From NCBI GenBank assembly GCA_947652115.1, contig OX393568.1, positions 21,617,831 through 21,681,830 of the forward strand: a stretch of 64,000 nucleotides of DNA. Direction: 5' to 3'. Below, piece after piece: positions 1-12,600 of the stretch (the first letter of the stretch is position 1; each line of letters begins with the position of its first letter). The notes under the pieces are model-generated. The model made no database searches. It worked only from the letters and a program-made list of their open reading frames with translations, and was not told where the DNA came from. Both the position numbers and the translations under genes were made by a program. The stretch is from Blastomussa wellsi (taxonomy: Eukaryota > Cnidaria > Anthozoa > Scleractinia > Plerogyridae).

Positions 1-183
1 TTTTACCTCGCTGGCATAATTTAAACTAATCCTAAAGTCTAGGATCGTCTAGAGATCGATCTATACTGGTCAAACCCGCTCTGAGGTCCTCTGACTTTCA
101 AGGACCCTCTAAACTATTATTTTCCCAAAAGATTATTTAGATTTCACTTTAAAAAGACCTCACTCACACTAGCATTTTCGTAC
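1..183. other. EIF5B intron 6 sequence, no exon seen
   Basis: Sequence downstream of the EIF5B exon 6 donor (gt at 183-182 on the minus strand). I see no coding segment or recognisable repeat here. Confidence 0.4.
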
Positions 184-3100
184 CTTGCTTTTTCATGGAG
201 TCCAACATTGCTTGAGTTCTGGCTTGCTGTTGTTTCTGAGCCTTGGTGAGGAACTTCCCTTCCTTTTTCAGTCTCTCTTTCCTCTCCTGAAAACATTCAT
301 TTTATACTGTGAAAATAATCTATGCACTTGCAATAGAGACTTTTGAGAGACTGCAAACCTTCCATTTTTCGCTGTGAGACCAAAACATTGAGCTATTTTT
401 TGTTATTTTTTGACTTTGCAAAAATCAACACTGCAACACCAAAAAATATTACAGTTCACTCCCCCTGCTACAGTTTCATTTGATTTCTCCTTGATAATTC
501 TGCAGGAGCATTTTGTGCACCGGATGACAGGCAAAAGATGACGATTTGGGCAGAAATAAACCAAAAACAATAAGGCGCTTAGTTACCATGAATGGAATCA
601 TCTTTCTTTTGCTTTCATATCAAAGGAAACCTTGAAATAATAGTTTAGCAAGGAAGAAAAACACCAAAACGTAATAAACAATCGAGAAGAAATAAGGATG
701 GCTTTGAATGAGGAAGATCCACAAGAATCGTAGTAACTGACAAACTTGTCACGGTACATCAAATAGGCACATGAATAACAGTAATACAGTGCTACGAGCC
801 TTACAGTTGCCACTTGAGAAAGTTTTTGATTAAATTTTGACATCTTTTTAGCAACTTTTTGCTAACTTCAAAGCGAGCCAGCCAATCAGAACATGAGAAT
901 TTCCAAGGGCGGGGAGATGTCAAATTATAAGTGCATTCACTCCCTTGGGAATTTACATTCTCATGTTCTAGTTGGCTGGCTCGCTTTGAAGTTAGCAAAA
1001 AGTTGTCAAAAAGATGTCAAAATTTAATCAAAAACTTTCTCGAGTGGCAACGGTAAGGCGCGTAGCACTGTAAGTAGAAACTTGCTGTGTTCTATTGGAA
1101 ATCTGCGAATATGATTGGTTCTCCCACTGTTTTCTATTGGCAGATAGAAAACAATCATGTTCCCTTAAAGGCTCAACTTTTATTTAACTTTGGCTAAAAA
1201 GTACATAAAATGATAGTTTTTGGATCCGAAACTTTGATAAGAGTTTCTACTAAAAACAATTAAGACTTCTAGCCCTTGTTTTCCATGAATGAAGTCAATT
1301 CGGCTGCGTTCCGTTGACTATTTGCTGATAATTCGCGGGGAAAAAGAGTCAAATTTCACGGGATTTGCAGAGACACATTCGTGGAGAAAATGGCCAATTT
1401 TGCGGGGATTTCGCAGGAGTTTTTGGGGCAAATTTCGCTAAAAAGTAAACAAGAAACATTCCAGAAAAACATACTGCAGCATATCAAATTCAGGGCAAGA
1501 AAGAAAACGCAAAAGTTCATCCAACACAGTTCTGAAGGAAACTGTTCTTGTTAATTCAAGCGACAAGTTTATGGCAAGTTAACAGCCCCAATGGTCAAGA
1601 TAAGTTTCAAATATGTTGTACCGACATGTATTTGGTAGGGTTTGCAGCGGATTTCGCGGTATGTCACGAGTTTTTGTCAGTTTTGCGAGAATTTCGCGGA
1701 TACATCTGAATTTTGCGGTTCCGCGACCACGAGAAATATCAGAAGCCCTGCATAGAAAACTCAGGTTCATATGGCCTAAATGTTAATAGAAATCAGGACG
1801 TACTGAAGACATCAGTTTGGCAGTCAGAGGGTTAAGCATTTCTAACAGTAACAAGACCATGTACCTTTTCTTTCTGCTTTTTCTTCTCTTTTCTTTCCTG
1901 CTCAAGTCTTAGCTGCAATAAAACAAAAAGATGCCAGTATTTGAAAATGGCATCATAGAAAATTGTCTGAGTTGTGTATATTTTATAGATGTTTGCATTA
2001 ACTCAATACGCCATTTCCAAGTTGCTTTCTACCTCTGTTTCAAAGCGAGTCTTGGCGCACTTGTAATCTTTCATATGGAAATGAGTTTGATTTTTAAGTC
2101 AAAAGACGTGCACGTAAGACTCATTTCCATATGACCAACTGTCCACTTTAGAGAGATGCCTGGCTTATAGTGAGGTGAGCAAAATGACTCAAAAAGGGTG
2201 CACAAGGACCAGTACCACTGTAGAACATTTATATGGCCATTGCACTGTGAGAGTTACTGTAAGTGTCTTGCCCACGAATACAATACAGTGGTTCAAACTC
2301 GGAAAATCTGATCTGAAATCCAGCCTGCTAACCATGAGGCCCCCTACCCCCCCCCCCCCCCCGAGAGAATTCTCTGTAGGTACCTTCTCAAGTCTCCTGT
2401 TTTCTGCCTCCTCTAAAGCCCTCATTTTTTCTTCCTCTTCCTGTTTTCTTCTTTCCTCTTCTAATTTCAGCTGTTCAAGCTGCTGCTGCATCTGTTTCAC
2501 CATTGCTTTGTTGGGCTTCTTTACTTTCTTCTCTTCTTTTTCACCTTTTTTCTTCTTTTTCTTCTTCTTTTTGTCTTTGTCGTCGCCATCCTCCTCGGCA
2601 TCCTGGTCCTCACCTTTACCATCAAGGTTATCTGTGGTGGGCTTATCAGCATCAGCATCAACTACATGCACCTCTCCTTTAAAAATAGGCAGAGTTAGCA
2701 TGGAGTTGTTCATGACTGCACAAACGATGTGTTTGTACTTGAACTCAATTACTTGCCTGTTGGGACTCATTTAAACAGCATGGGACTCATATATTACAAA
2801 AGTGAATAACATATATTATTAAAAACTGAGCCTTGATCTATTCCAACTCCTGAGTTTTCATTGACTTAGCCATCACCGTATACAATTTTGAGCTGCATGT
2901 ATTACGTCATACTCCACAAATAATTTTTATGGCAAGTGTATGAACTTGTTAGCTCAAAATGAAAAAGGACCTTAGATTTTGAAGAGTCATCTACATGTAC
3001 TATCTTTTGGTGGCGATTTTAATAAAACAATTATTCCACTGACAATTGCCGGAAATGAGATGATTATAGCCAACTTGGTGCTGCAGTACACATGTGCCTC

Positions 3101-5032
3101 GTCACCACAGTATGTACTTGTACCCTGTATCATCATATATCCAACGTGCTCATGGAATAATTGTTAATTACAATATGTACAATGTACAGGTGTACCTGTT
3201 AGGCTTGATCCTGCAACATCTCCTTTATCCACATGCAATTCTGTTTCTTTGTTTCCTTCTTCTGTGTTAACCCCTTCCTTACCTTCTTCCTTCTTACTAG
3301 CTTTAGCTTTCGCCTTTGCTCTTTCAGCTTCTTTTTTCTTCTTGTCTCTTTCTTTCTTTTCGGCTCGTTTCTGTGCTGCTGTTTTGACTACAGTCTCGGA
3401 TTCATCAGGCAGATCTTCATTTTTCTTTGTTGCACTGTCTGGTTTTATAGCAGGCTTCACTTTTTCATCACCAGAGTCATCCTCCAAGTCAAAATCAAAA
3501 TCTTTTTTATCTTTCTTTTTCTTTTTGGATTTTTTTGAGGTTGTAGCATCAGGTTCATCTAAAATCTCCTTGTCATTTGTCTCTATCGCATTATCTATAA
3601 TTTCGTGATCATTGTCATTATCACCAGCAATTCTTTCCGTTTTTACTGTTTCTGTCATTTCCGTTGAAATTTCAGCTTGCTTATTTCTCTTTCCTTTTTT
3701 GTTCTTCTTCGCACTTTTGACCATTTCTGATATGCCGTCATCTTCATCGTCATCTGCCACACCATCACCTTCAATATCAAGACCTTGAAATCTACCACCA
3801 CCAGACTTATTACCCTGTTTTCAGATGCAATGTAAAAAAGAAATTTCACACAAATTAGATCATTAATGTTATCATAATATGATACTGTACAAGGTATCTT
3901 CCACTTCCTAAAGTTGCTAATGTCAAGTTCAAGCAATTGCATTTCTGACACACCACTGCTAGCCATGTCAGGCTGACCACCATACATGTACAGTACATGT
4001 ACATCATGCATCAAAGGGAAAATTACACAGTGGCAAAGCTAACAAAAGATACAGTGCCAACTAAAAATTCTTTGGGCGGGTGGGTGGGAAAAGGTCAGTA
4101 ATGGCGGGCGCAATGAAAACAACTGCCTGCCAAAGGTCACATGACCCTTTCCCAGGTCCCAGCGGTGTGTGAGAAAAACATTTTCCACTTATTTTGTGTC
4201 ACTCAGCCAGTGGAAAATAACTCTTAAAATTTCAGTAAATCAACCTGATCCAGGGCTATAATAATGAACAGCCACTGACTGAACATGGAGTATACAATCA
4301 TGTGTTCGTAATTACCTTAGATTCACTTGCAGCATTTTCCTTATCTTGTTCACCATCTTTTAGCGACTCAAGATCATTCAACACATCATCCTCCCTGGGA
4401 AACACAAAGGCAGTTTCAACAACTTTGCAGAAAAACCCCGCTTAGGGCACAGTAAAGCAAAAAGAGTCATCACAACTGAGTGGTTAAAGCCCTTAATTGA
4501 AATTTGTAAGTCACAGGTTCAAGCCTATTCTGGCCACTGTCTGGTGTTGTTCTCTTGCCCTCTTGCCAGTTTGGATCCTTACAATATTGCTTGTTTATAT
4601 TGGCCCTAAAAAGTCCGATTGGGGAGTGGCCAATTAGGTAATTATAACTATTTATTATTCACACATTTTAAATTGCTTTGTCTAAAAAAATTAATTTGCT
4701 TTTGTCTGTTTACATTTTCTGTTCTTTTTGTCTTAGCACTTTTTACTATGCATTCTTAATTACTGTAAATAGTTTTAACTTTTTGAGAATGATGTGTATA
4801 AAATCTCTATAGTTTTCATTTTAATTCAATATTGTAATCTCAAGAGTGAATTTTGAATTATGATTCAAAATTTTGATTCGGATTATTGAATTTTATATAC
4901 ACGAGTCAAGAAGCATTTTGATTGAGAATAATATGTATAATTTTTTATGGTTTTCATTTAATTTAATATTTGTAATCTTGAAAGTGAATTTTGAAAAATT
5001 ATTATTATTATTATATTTTATTATTTATTCAA

Positions 5033-5063
<31 letters not shown>

Positions 5064-6206
5064 ATAGTGAGCCCCCTATATAAAAATCGTTGTTATTATT
5101 ATTATTACTATTGACATAAAGTACATGAAATAATTCATATATTAACAGCAGATATATATAAAATTATATATATGAAAGCAGGGAAGGAAATAACTTAAGG
5201 GGAAACATATTGATAGGTGATATTTTGCTTGGGTGTAAATGATCATGACTCCCCCCTCCCTTTATTTGATTTTTGTGAAATTTTATTTCATTTTTGGCTG
5301 GCAAATTTGATTGGTAATTACCGAGCACCAGTCATTATTTCCATCCCTGGAAAGTGAGAATTGATCATTGTTAGTAGCGTATTTCCAATTTAAGCAACTG
5401 GAATAAACAAGTCTGAAAAAGTTCAGGGCTTCAGGCCAGGGAAAATATGAAGGGATCTTGTTCCCGAAAATACACCATGGTGCATCAAGACGTGACCAGA
5501 CCCATGGCTCTTGCTGCTCGGCAGTGGGCCACACGTAGCTCCGGTTTGGTACAATTTTTGATATTTCAACAGTACACAGAAAAAAGAGAATTTATCCAAA
5601 TCAAAACAATCTGGGGCTATTAAATATAGTTCCGTATAAATTATGAAGTACATGTAGTTAGGAGCATGGCTAACCCCTCCTCCCCCCCAACCTGGATGGG
5701 ATGTTAGTCTATTAAAACCAGTTACCAGGTTACTCTAACAGGTCACTGGTATCCATTGATACGATATACTGCCAGGTGGAGAGGCACTGCAAGATTAATA
5801 AAAGCGTCTTGCCAAGATCCCAGCCAGCGCTTGAAGCTGGACTTCTCAATCCTGAGTTCATTGTTACTAACCCTTACACCAACATGTTACCATTCCAACA
5901 CGCGTACAATTAGATCATGACTTGTGACCAACTCTGACCAATGACACAAAAGAAAAACTGACGATGTCTGGATTGATTTTCACTGATCATTGAATTAACC
6001 TATCACATATGTTAGATGTTCGTTTGCTTTTCTTTTACCAAAGAATGGAAGGCCTGTAGAATACTTTGATATTTTTAGCTGGATTGGTGATATTAATAAA
6101 AGGATGAATTAAAATGATCACCCTGTAACACGTGAAAATGGACATACTTCTAAGTTACTTACCAATCCACGTCTTTCTTTTTGCCACCTTTCTTGGGCTT
6201 TCCCAT
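184..6206 (-). CDS. EIF5B: Eukaryotic translation initiation factor 5B, N-terminal exons (partial)
   Basis: Six coding exons, in transcript order: 6206-6163, 4394-4316, 3814-3196, 2676-2384, 1912-1865 and 286-184. All junctions are GT-AG and the phases join without a break, giving about 395 codons. The protein starts MGKPKKGGKKKDVDW, followed by acidic and lysine-rich stretches. Exon 4 carries KKGEKEEKKVKKPNKAMVKQ, then a Glu/Lys coiled coil, and the last exon has ERKERLKKEGKFLTKAQ. All of these match the recalled human eIF5B N-terminal half. eIF5B is the cytoplasmic GTPase that drives 60S subunit joining. Its GTPase and tRNA-binding domains are not in this window: the open reading frame leaves exon 6 in phase 1 and should continue left of base 1. 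The basic, disordered N-terminus is poorly conserved in general, so the identification rests on the coiled-coil block. It diverges from UBE3A across a short promoter. Confidence 0.9.
575..760. repeat. Dispersed repeat, copy 1
   Basis: This stretch of EIF5B intron 5 resembles 27,870-28,060. Shared words include gaaaccttgaaataat, gaaaaacaccaa, aatggctttgaa, gaggaagat and tgacaaacttg, in the same order and orientation. A shorter, more diverged match lies at 29,470-29,540. The family is not identified. Confidence 0.6.
785..1072. repeat. Foldback (MITE-like) element in EIF5B intron 5
   Basis: A long imperfect inverted repeat of 288 bp with arms of about 125 bp around a short spacer. Left-arm words such as gcgagccagcc and aacatgagaat recur reverse-complemented as ggctggctcgc and attctcatgtt. 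The ends tacagtgctacg and cgtagcactgta are also inverted copies. It has no coding capacity. A non-autonomous DNA transposon is the likely origin. Confidence 0.75.
1309..1752. repeat. Repeat rich in ttcgcgg / ttttgcgg motifs
   Basis: Within EIF5B intron 5, short words such as aatttcgc, ttttgcgg and gatttcgcgg recur many times, and the right end reads gaagccctgcat. It looks like a decayed dispersed repeat rather than an exon, as I find no conserved protein. Boundaries are approximate. Confidence 0.35.
2230..2362 (-). repeat. Decayed tRNA-derived SINE plus C-run
   Basis: The words cactgtgagagtta and aagtgtcttgcccac, then aatccagcctgctaaccat, match the better-preserved SINE at 50,919-51,219 in the same order and orientation (tRNA-like head at the high-coordinate end). 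A run of about 14 C follows at 2349-2362. It sits in EIF5B intron 4, just beyond the exon 4 donor. Confidence 0.55.
4998..5065. repeat. (ATT)n microsatellite
   Basis: Runs of att/tta trinucleotides are interrupted by a few tttatt variants. A second short run lies at 5090-5110. Confidence 0.8.
5688..5880 (-). repeat. Decayed SINE of the 50,919-51,219 family
   Basis: The words ctggatgggatg, agaggcactg and gtcttgcc appear in the same order as in the SINE at 50,919-51,219 and in the same orientation, but the tRNA-like head is too decayed to read. Confidence 0.5.
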
Positions 6207-6697
6207 CTTGCTTTCCTCTTACTTTACCCCGCAGTATACCCGATCAGATTTTCAAGTTTATCATATGGGAAATTAAAACACAGACACCCACGTCAAAAGT
6301 TATATTGGATGAATGTCGCTTGATTTCTCTTTCGAAATATTCTTTTTTTCTGTATCTTCTCGGATGCAAAGTCATCTAGTCACTATGTTCGATACTTCTA
6401 CGTGATAAATGACTTCAAGGTATTGAATTTAACTAACAAAACTACAATTATTGTTACAAAATAGAATTCGCGAAAAATGGAAGTGGTTGCATGTGTGTTG
6501 TGTAAAATTTTCGTCATATCCTAGGCCCAGTCTCTCGGAGTCCAATGACATCCCACAATTCCACACTAGCTGAGTCATGGAGCACACACGACAAGTCGAA
6601 GGTACCATGGACGAGTTTCCTGAAGGAGGAATTATGCTTTTGCCATTGCTGTCGTGGTCAAGATAACAAACTTTCACTTCAACACGAAATAGTCTTT
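6207..6697. promoter_or_regulatory. Shared divergent promoter, EIF5B / UBE3A
   Basis: Only 491 bp separate the EIF5B start codon (minus, 6206) from the preferred UBE3A start codon (plus, 6698), so the two genes must start transcription within this interval or close to it. No clear TATA box sits at a suitable distance from either gene, as is usual for housekeeping promoters. An in-frame upstream ATG at 6545 would give UBE3A 51 extra residues if the transcript starts before it. Confidence 0.6.
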
Positions 6698-9600
6698 ATG
6701 TCGAACAAAAATAGCTGCTCATCGGATGGTAAGGACGGCCTTAACGAGTCCAGGTAAGCGAACTTTAGCGTGCACGTTTACGACAAATCCCTTTTTAGCC
6801 GGTGATTCATCGTTGTCGATCCGTGATTTGCATGCTATTTTTTGGCGCATCGGACATCGTCTTCGTTGTTTGATTTTATTCTATAGGAATTGCAGCCAAG
6901 AACCTGGTGGTGATGACAATACCGACATGTAAGTACAGCACATGTAGCACTCATATTTGTGCATTTACCAGCGTCAACTTTATACAGGCGAACTTGTCTC
7001 AATTTGACGCGCGGTAATTCTAACACTTTCAAAGAATCGGTTATTATTTAATGTCTCTCCGTCTTGTGTTTTCATTGATCATACATGAACGTCTCGAGGT
7101 GTTATCTTATCACCTGGGACTTACAGATCGTCTTGGCAACTGAATGAATCAATTTATTTGTTTTGAATTTAAGAAATTGAACTTTGAATTTCTTATTGGA
7201 GGACTTGTTTGTTTTACATTTACATGGCATGTTCGCATATTGGTGAGAGAAGAAGTGACCAGAAGACTTGGTAAAGAATTCATTCCCACATGGGTAAATG
7301 GCCCATGCGGTGGGGCTACACTGAGTAACTGAGAGTATAAAAAATTGTACATTTGTTTGAAATAAGAATAGTTAGTTATTTATGATATATTTTTATTTTC
7401 CATCTTTACTCAGTCGAGTACAAATAAAATGGGACAATATTTTTGTAGTTATCTGTTTTGTTGAGGAAGTGGGTCTTGTACGTGTAAGTACAGTATGCAT
7501 TCCATGAAGGTACAGGACTTCCAAGCATAAGAAACTTTGGGGGAGGGGTGGGTCTACCTCCTTGCAAAGCCATACAGTCATATTTTATCAGTGCATCTAA
7601 GAACCACAAAGTGCCAAGCAATTTATTTACCCCAAAATAATAATTAAAATTCCATTCTGTGAGAAATCATAATTTCCATTTGTAGTCAACTTTCCATCTA
7701 CATGTACATTACCTTTGGCGAGTGGTCAACAAGCAAAGATGACAATTGACATGTGGGGGATGGGTACCTTGAAATCGGGGTAGGGGGGACTTGGGCGGGG
7801 GGTACCAGCAAGGTGAGCCAGGCTCCCGATGGAATAAAGTTCCCACAAAGAAGCCAAGAGCTGCATGTACCATTCCCAAGCAGCCATCACATTGATCAGA
7901 TAACTGGAAGAGGAAGGTGAATGGGATAACTCCACAATACTAGCCGTTCACATCCCCAGGGGCTGCAATCCTAGTTGTCAGCGCCATAAGTCAAGGCCTC
8001 AATTCCTGGTACAGACCAAAGGAATGGTGGGCTCTGGGATGAGAATAGCACAGAACACTATGCCATAATGTCCTGAACTGTTCGGTCCTGAGCTGGAGTG
8101 GACATGGCATGAGCAAGGAACCCCCAACTACCAATGGCTGACCGATTGCTACTGTTCTTTCTTCGAGGAACAAATCGTTTTCTCGAAACTCGGGAATCAA
8201 TTCTCGAAACTTGATTCTCATGTCTCGAAGTTCGAGTGAATCGAGCTTCGAGACTTGAGAATCAAGTTTTGAGGATCGAGTCGAGACTTTCAACTTACTT
8301 TTGAGTGGTACTGTAGCGCACTTTTTTTCAGTTGTAGAAGTCCATTCAGAACCAGCCAGCACGACTGAGTTTTCAGAAGTGCTTTATTTACATTTATTGA
8401 GCAAATGATAAGCGTCCACTGTTTGTGTCTGATATCCATCAATTTTGCAGCGCAAGCACCCTTCTTGTGAAATCTCATTTGAGTCTCACAACTGGCCACT
8501 TTCTAAAACTTACGATGTATCTTTCAAGAACATTAATTCAAAACTGCCTTCCCGCAATATACAAACTATGAAGTTCAAAACACAGCTAGTATTGTATTTT
8601 TCATTATAATTTGCCATCAATCATAATTTTGACTGCCGACAAAATTTGATAAACAGTAACAAACAAAATGGATTTAAATTTACTAATCATAACCTACAGA
8701 CATTTCAACCTGTTAAAGTGAGAAGCTGTTTCATGAAAAGTCTGTTAAGGTGATCAATGTCAGTGAATACACAACCGTTGATTAAGCAAGGTTCATGTAT
8801 GATTGAAATGTATTATTAATGTACTGTACCTACAATGGCTACAGCTCATTCCTTTTAAGTTTTTGAATTTCAATTTTTACTTTGTGTGTTAATATTTACG
8901 AATTGATACAGGAAGCGAGCAGCTGAGCAAAAGATCAAGAACTACTTTTTCCAGCTAACGGATGGGTGTGGTGCACCCAGGTGCGACAATGAATACTGTG
9001 CATCGAGTGGAAGGAAGCAGACCTCAAAGGATGATGCTGCTGCTTTAGCTTTGCAGTTGTTCATGAAAAAGGCTCGTCTTTGTGAACCATTAGAAGAAAA
9101 AAATCACAAAGGTACAGTTATAGGCATGTACAGAAAACACTTGTAGTCTTGTATTTTTAATTTAGCGTGACAGGCACATATGTCAAATGAGTAGCACAAA
9201 ACTGTAATGGCACTGCGCGGAATAAGTTGAGTCCTTCTCATCTTGATCCTAGTATTACTTAAAAAATAATTTAGTCTCAAGTCTTGAGTCAAGACTCCTG
9301 AGTTTCAAGCATAAAACTGATAAACTTGTTGCTTGCTTGATCTCTTGATAGTCAAACTCCCATCCTCCAAACTCTATTCTTGCATTTCCAGGGTTGTCAA
9401 AATAAGCCGGCAACTGGCGCATTTCACCTGCTATTCGGAATACTGCGCCGGCTACTCCGAATGTTAGTAGCTCTGGTTCTAAGCATGATATTAAAGAAAT
9501 AATATGAAAATAACTGCCTACTTTTTGGATGGAACCTGCTACTCAAAAACCTACTGACAACCCTGCATTTCAATATTCAAGATTTGAGGATGTAGAGTTG

Positions 9601-12600
9601 ATACTGTCAACTTACTTTTGAGCTTCCAACCTTACTTCTGAGTTTAGACTTCCAACCCCCAACTTCTGATGTGAGAAATCCAAAGTTGAAAGGTGGAAGT
9701 TTGGAAGTCAGAAGCTACAAGTCTAATTTTGGAAGGCCCTCCTGGGTTTTCATACTTAAGCAGTATTAAAAATTAATATTGTTTTGTACTTGGAAGCTTT
9801 TCTTAACAGTAATACAGTCAAACATTTAACACCTGATGTCTGGTCCTGCAGAAAGTAGTTCATTTTGTTTCAAGTGGACATTTTGTTGTGGTCTTTTGAT
9901 CACACAGGCAGCCCTTTGAATGCTGATCTAACCAAAATAATAGTTGCCGTATTTGCTTTCCCATTGACTAAGTACAGTGTGATAATAATAATATTATTAT
10001 GTTTTTCAGTTTTAGTTCCAACCAAAGATGTCCCATTCCTCACAGAAAAATCATTCTTGTCGAACTTGAACTCATGCATGGAAGAAGGAAGCTACAAGAA
10101 ACTTGTACATAGTATTGGTGTGGTGTTTTCTAGTTCTGAATCATTGAACAAAAGTTTCCTGTTAGACTCATCAAGCAAACAAAACATGATAACCAGTGTT
10201 GACATTGCAGCTGTCCGACATATGTATTCTGCCCTGTTTAAGACAGGCGATTCTTCGGTTGAGAATTCATTAATAAACTCTCTGGTCGCCTTAGCACCGA
10301 CTCTTGAAATGGAGCTCCGATACAAAGCGTCAAGCAGTGATGCTAACTTTTTGAACCAATTTGTAATAATTATGGAAAACACAATGCTACACAGTCCAGA
10401 GTATCTAGATCAGGCTTTACCAAGTTTTCTCAAGGCCGTGGCATTACTTCCTGTTAAACTTCAAGCAAATTTAGTCCACATCTGGTCACAGTTTTCAAGT
10501 CAGGAAATCAGGCGTTTGGTTGAAACTCTTCAGCAGCTGATTACGTTCCAAGTTTTAACGGGACCAAGTGCCACAGGTAATGCGCCTGTGCAAGAGGACG
10601 AAGCAATTGTGGCTGCAACCAAAACAATGAAACTGCTGCATTGTGCTAGTATAATGGGAGGAATGTTTGATCAGACGTTGAACGATAGCCATGATGGAGC
10701 TGCTGGAAATAACAGTCATGATGACCCTCTTCTTAAGGAATTGAAAATTGACTTTCTAGACTGTCGCAAGCCGCTAGTAAAATTTGAAGATTTTGTCAAT
10801 GATCCATTAAATGACCAAATCGAGGTCGACCGTGACTTTACACACTTTAAGAATGAAGCACACAGCAAGTTTTCTTTCCTAAAGTACAACTTCATTCTTT
10901 CTACTGCTACAAAGAGCATGGGTTTGTTTTACGACAATCGGGTACGCATGTACAGTGAGAGACGGCTGACGTTACTTTACAGTCTTGTGAGGGGCCAGCA
11001 CGCGACACCATACCTTAGACTCAAAGTCCGACGAGATCACCTCATTGAAGATGCTCTTGTCAATGTAAGTATTTTGTGTGCATGTGGTATGCTCTTCTTT
11101 CACAGCTCCTGAATGTCTTGGATTGTAGTGGCTTGTTGGCCAATGAGAGATTTTGTGCTTTCTAGAGAAAGTGACATCTCTAAGGACTTCTATGTAGTAA
11201 AGAGTTGCAAGGTTCAAGACTTCCTACAAAATCCTTGGTAAAACAAGCAATATACTTCAGCGCGACAAAAGCTACTAACTGAGCAGTAAAATGAATGGGA
11301 TGTTCAAAATGCCAGCAAAAATGAATGACCAGTCCCTTGGCACTCATTAAATAGCAGTTTTACTGTACTTTATTTAAGTGTACCTTCACAGGGCTCCATC
11401 AGCCCTTCACAGGGCTGTCTGATCATCCAAGAAAATGTCATTTCTCCTTTTGGGCAAGTAATTCTTCATGTTCGCTTGCCCAGTAGGCAGGGGCTGCAGC
11501 AAGTCAAGCATAGTAAAACGTACCAAAAATTAAAGAAACTGTCATGTAACTGTCATGGGCAAGCAAAATGTGAGTGATGCTTGTCCAAAGGGCAAGCTGG
11601 AATTCAAGTTTTTCCAGAACCCTGCTTTATCACTTCAGTAGACGTTGATCTCTTTTGTAACTAGCTTGAGATGACTTCACAAGACAATCCGTCAGATCTT
11701 AAAAAGCAACTGTATGTCGAGTTTGAAGGAGAGCAAGGAATCGACGAAGGAGGTGTGTCCAAAGAGTTCTTTCAGCTGATTGTAGAGGAAATATTCAACC
11801 CTGATTTTGGTGAGTACAATAGGCCATTTCCAAGTTCTCTTTTGCCTCAGTGTCAAAACAAGTCTAAATGCAAAACCATTCATATGCAAATGTGTTTTAC
11901 CTGTATCTTCATTCTCATGCAAAACAAGCGCATGAATAGTTTCGCACTTAGACTCGTTTTCAAACAGAGGGAAAAGGGAACTCGGAAATCGCCTATTCTT
12001 CTGGTGGCATTTTGTAACAGAGGTACTGTTAGTACCTGTAGCTTAACAATGTTTGCTTCTGAGTCTTAAAACAGTCGGTTTTTGCTCCTGAAATCTATGC
12101 TTCTTCTCAATTTACATAAACCAATTTGTCGAAGGTGCTGACTGACACAGTCTACAGCTTAGTGTTTTAGCAGATAATCTTTTCCATCAAGAAGACTTTT
12201 ATACATGTATGTTAAACTCTGGCTATTATTTTCTTAATTTGTTACTCCTGATATTATAATAATGTTTCCATTCCATCAGGCATGTTTACTTTTGACGAAG
12301 CCACTCGTTACTGCTGGTTCAACCCCAACTCATTTGAGACCGATGGCCAGTTCATTTTGATTGGTTTAGTACTTGGCCTGGCTATCTACAACAATGTCAT
12401 TCTAGATGTGCATTTTCCGATGGTAGTGTACAGAAAGCTGTTTGGCAAGAAAGGAACATTTGAAGACCTGAAGGATTCACACACTGTAAGTTACATGGCT
12501 AACACAGATACATGTACATAATTGTATAATGTAGCTAGTGTCTGTCCATGTTGGCCAGACACCACTTACAAGGGAAAATGTTTGGGTTCTGGTTGTGGTC

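Larger units (their letters stand above)
4395..6162. other. EIF5B intron 1: AT-rich and SINE relics
   Basis: No exon is visible here. A tRNA-like relic lies near 4470-4535 (A-box-like tggttaaagc, B-box-like ggttcaagcc). The stretch 4640-5180 is very AT-rich with ATT/TTA microsatellite runs, densest at 4998-5065. A decayed SINE occupies about 5688-5880. Short open frames at 4873-5064 and 5283-5653 have no recognisable protein character. Confidence 0.5.

Noticed and set aside
2175..2774. A 199-codon plus-strand open frame rich in Ser and Phe
   Set aside because: It is the antisense reading of EIF5B exon 4, whose minus-strand frame has clear homology and splice sites.
3233..3608. Phe/Ser-rich plus-strand open frames
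   Set aside because: Antisense of the lysine-rich EIF5B exon 3; not a separate gene.
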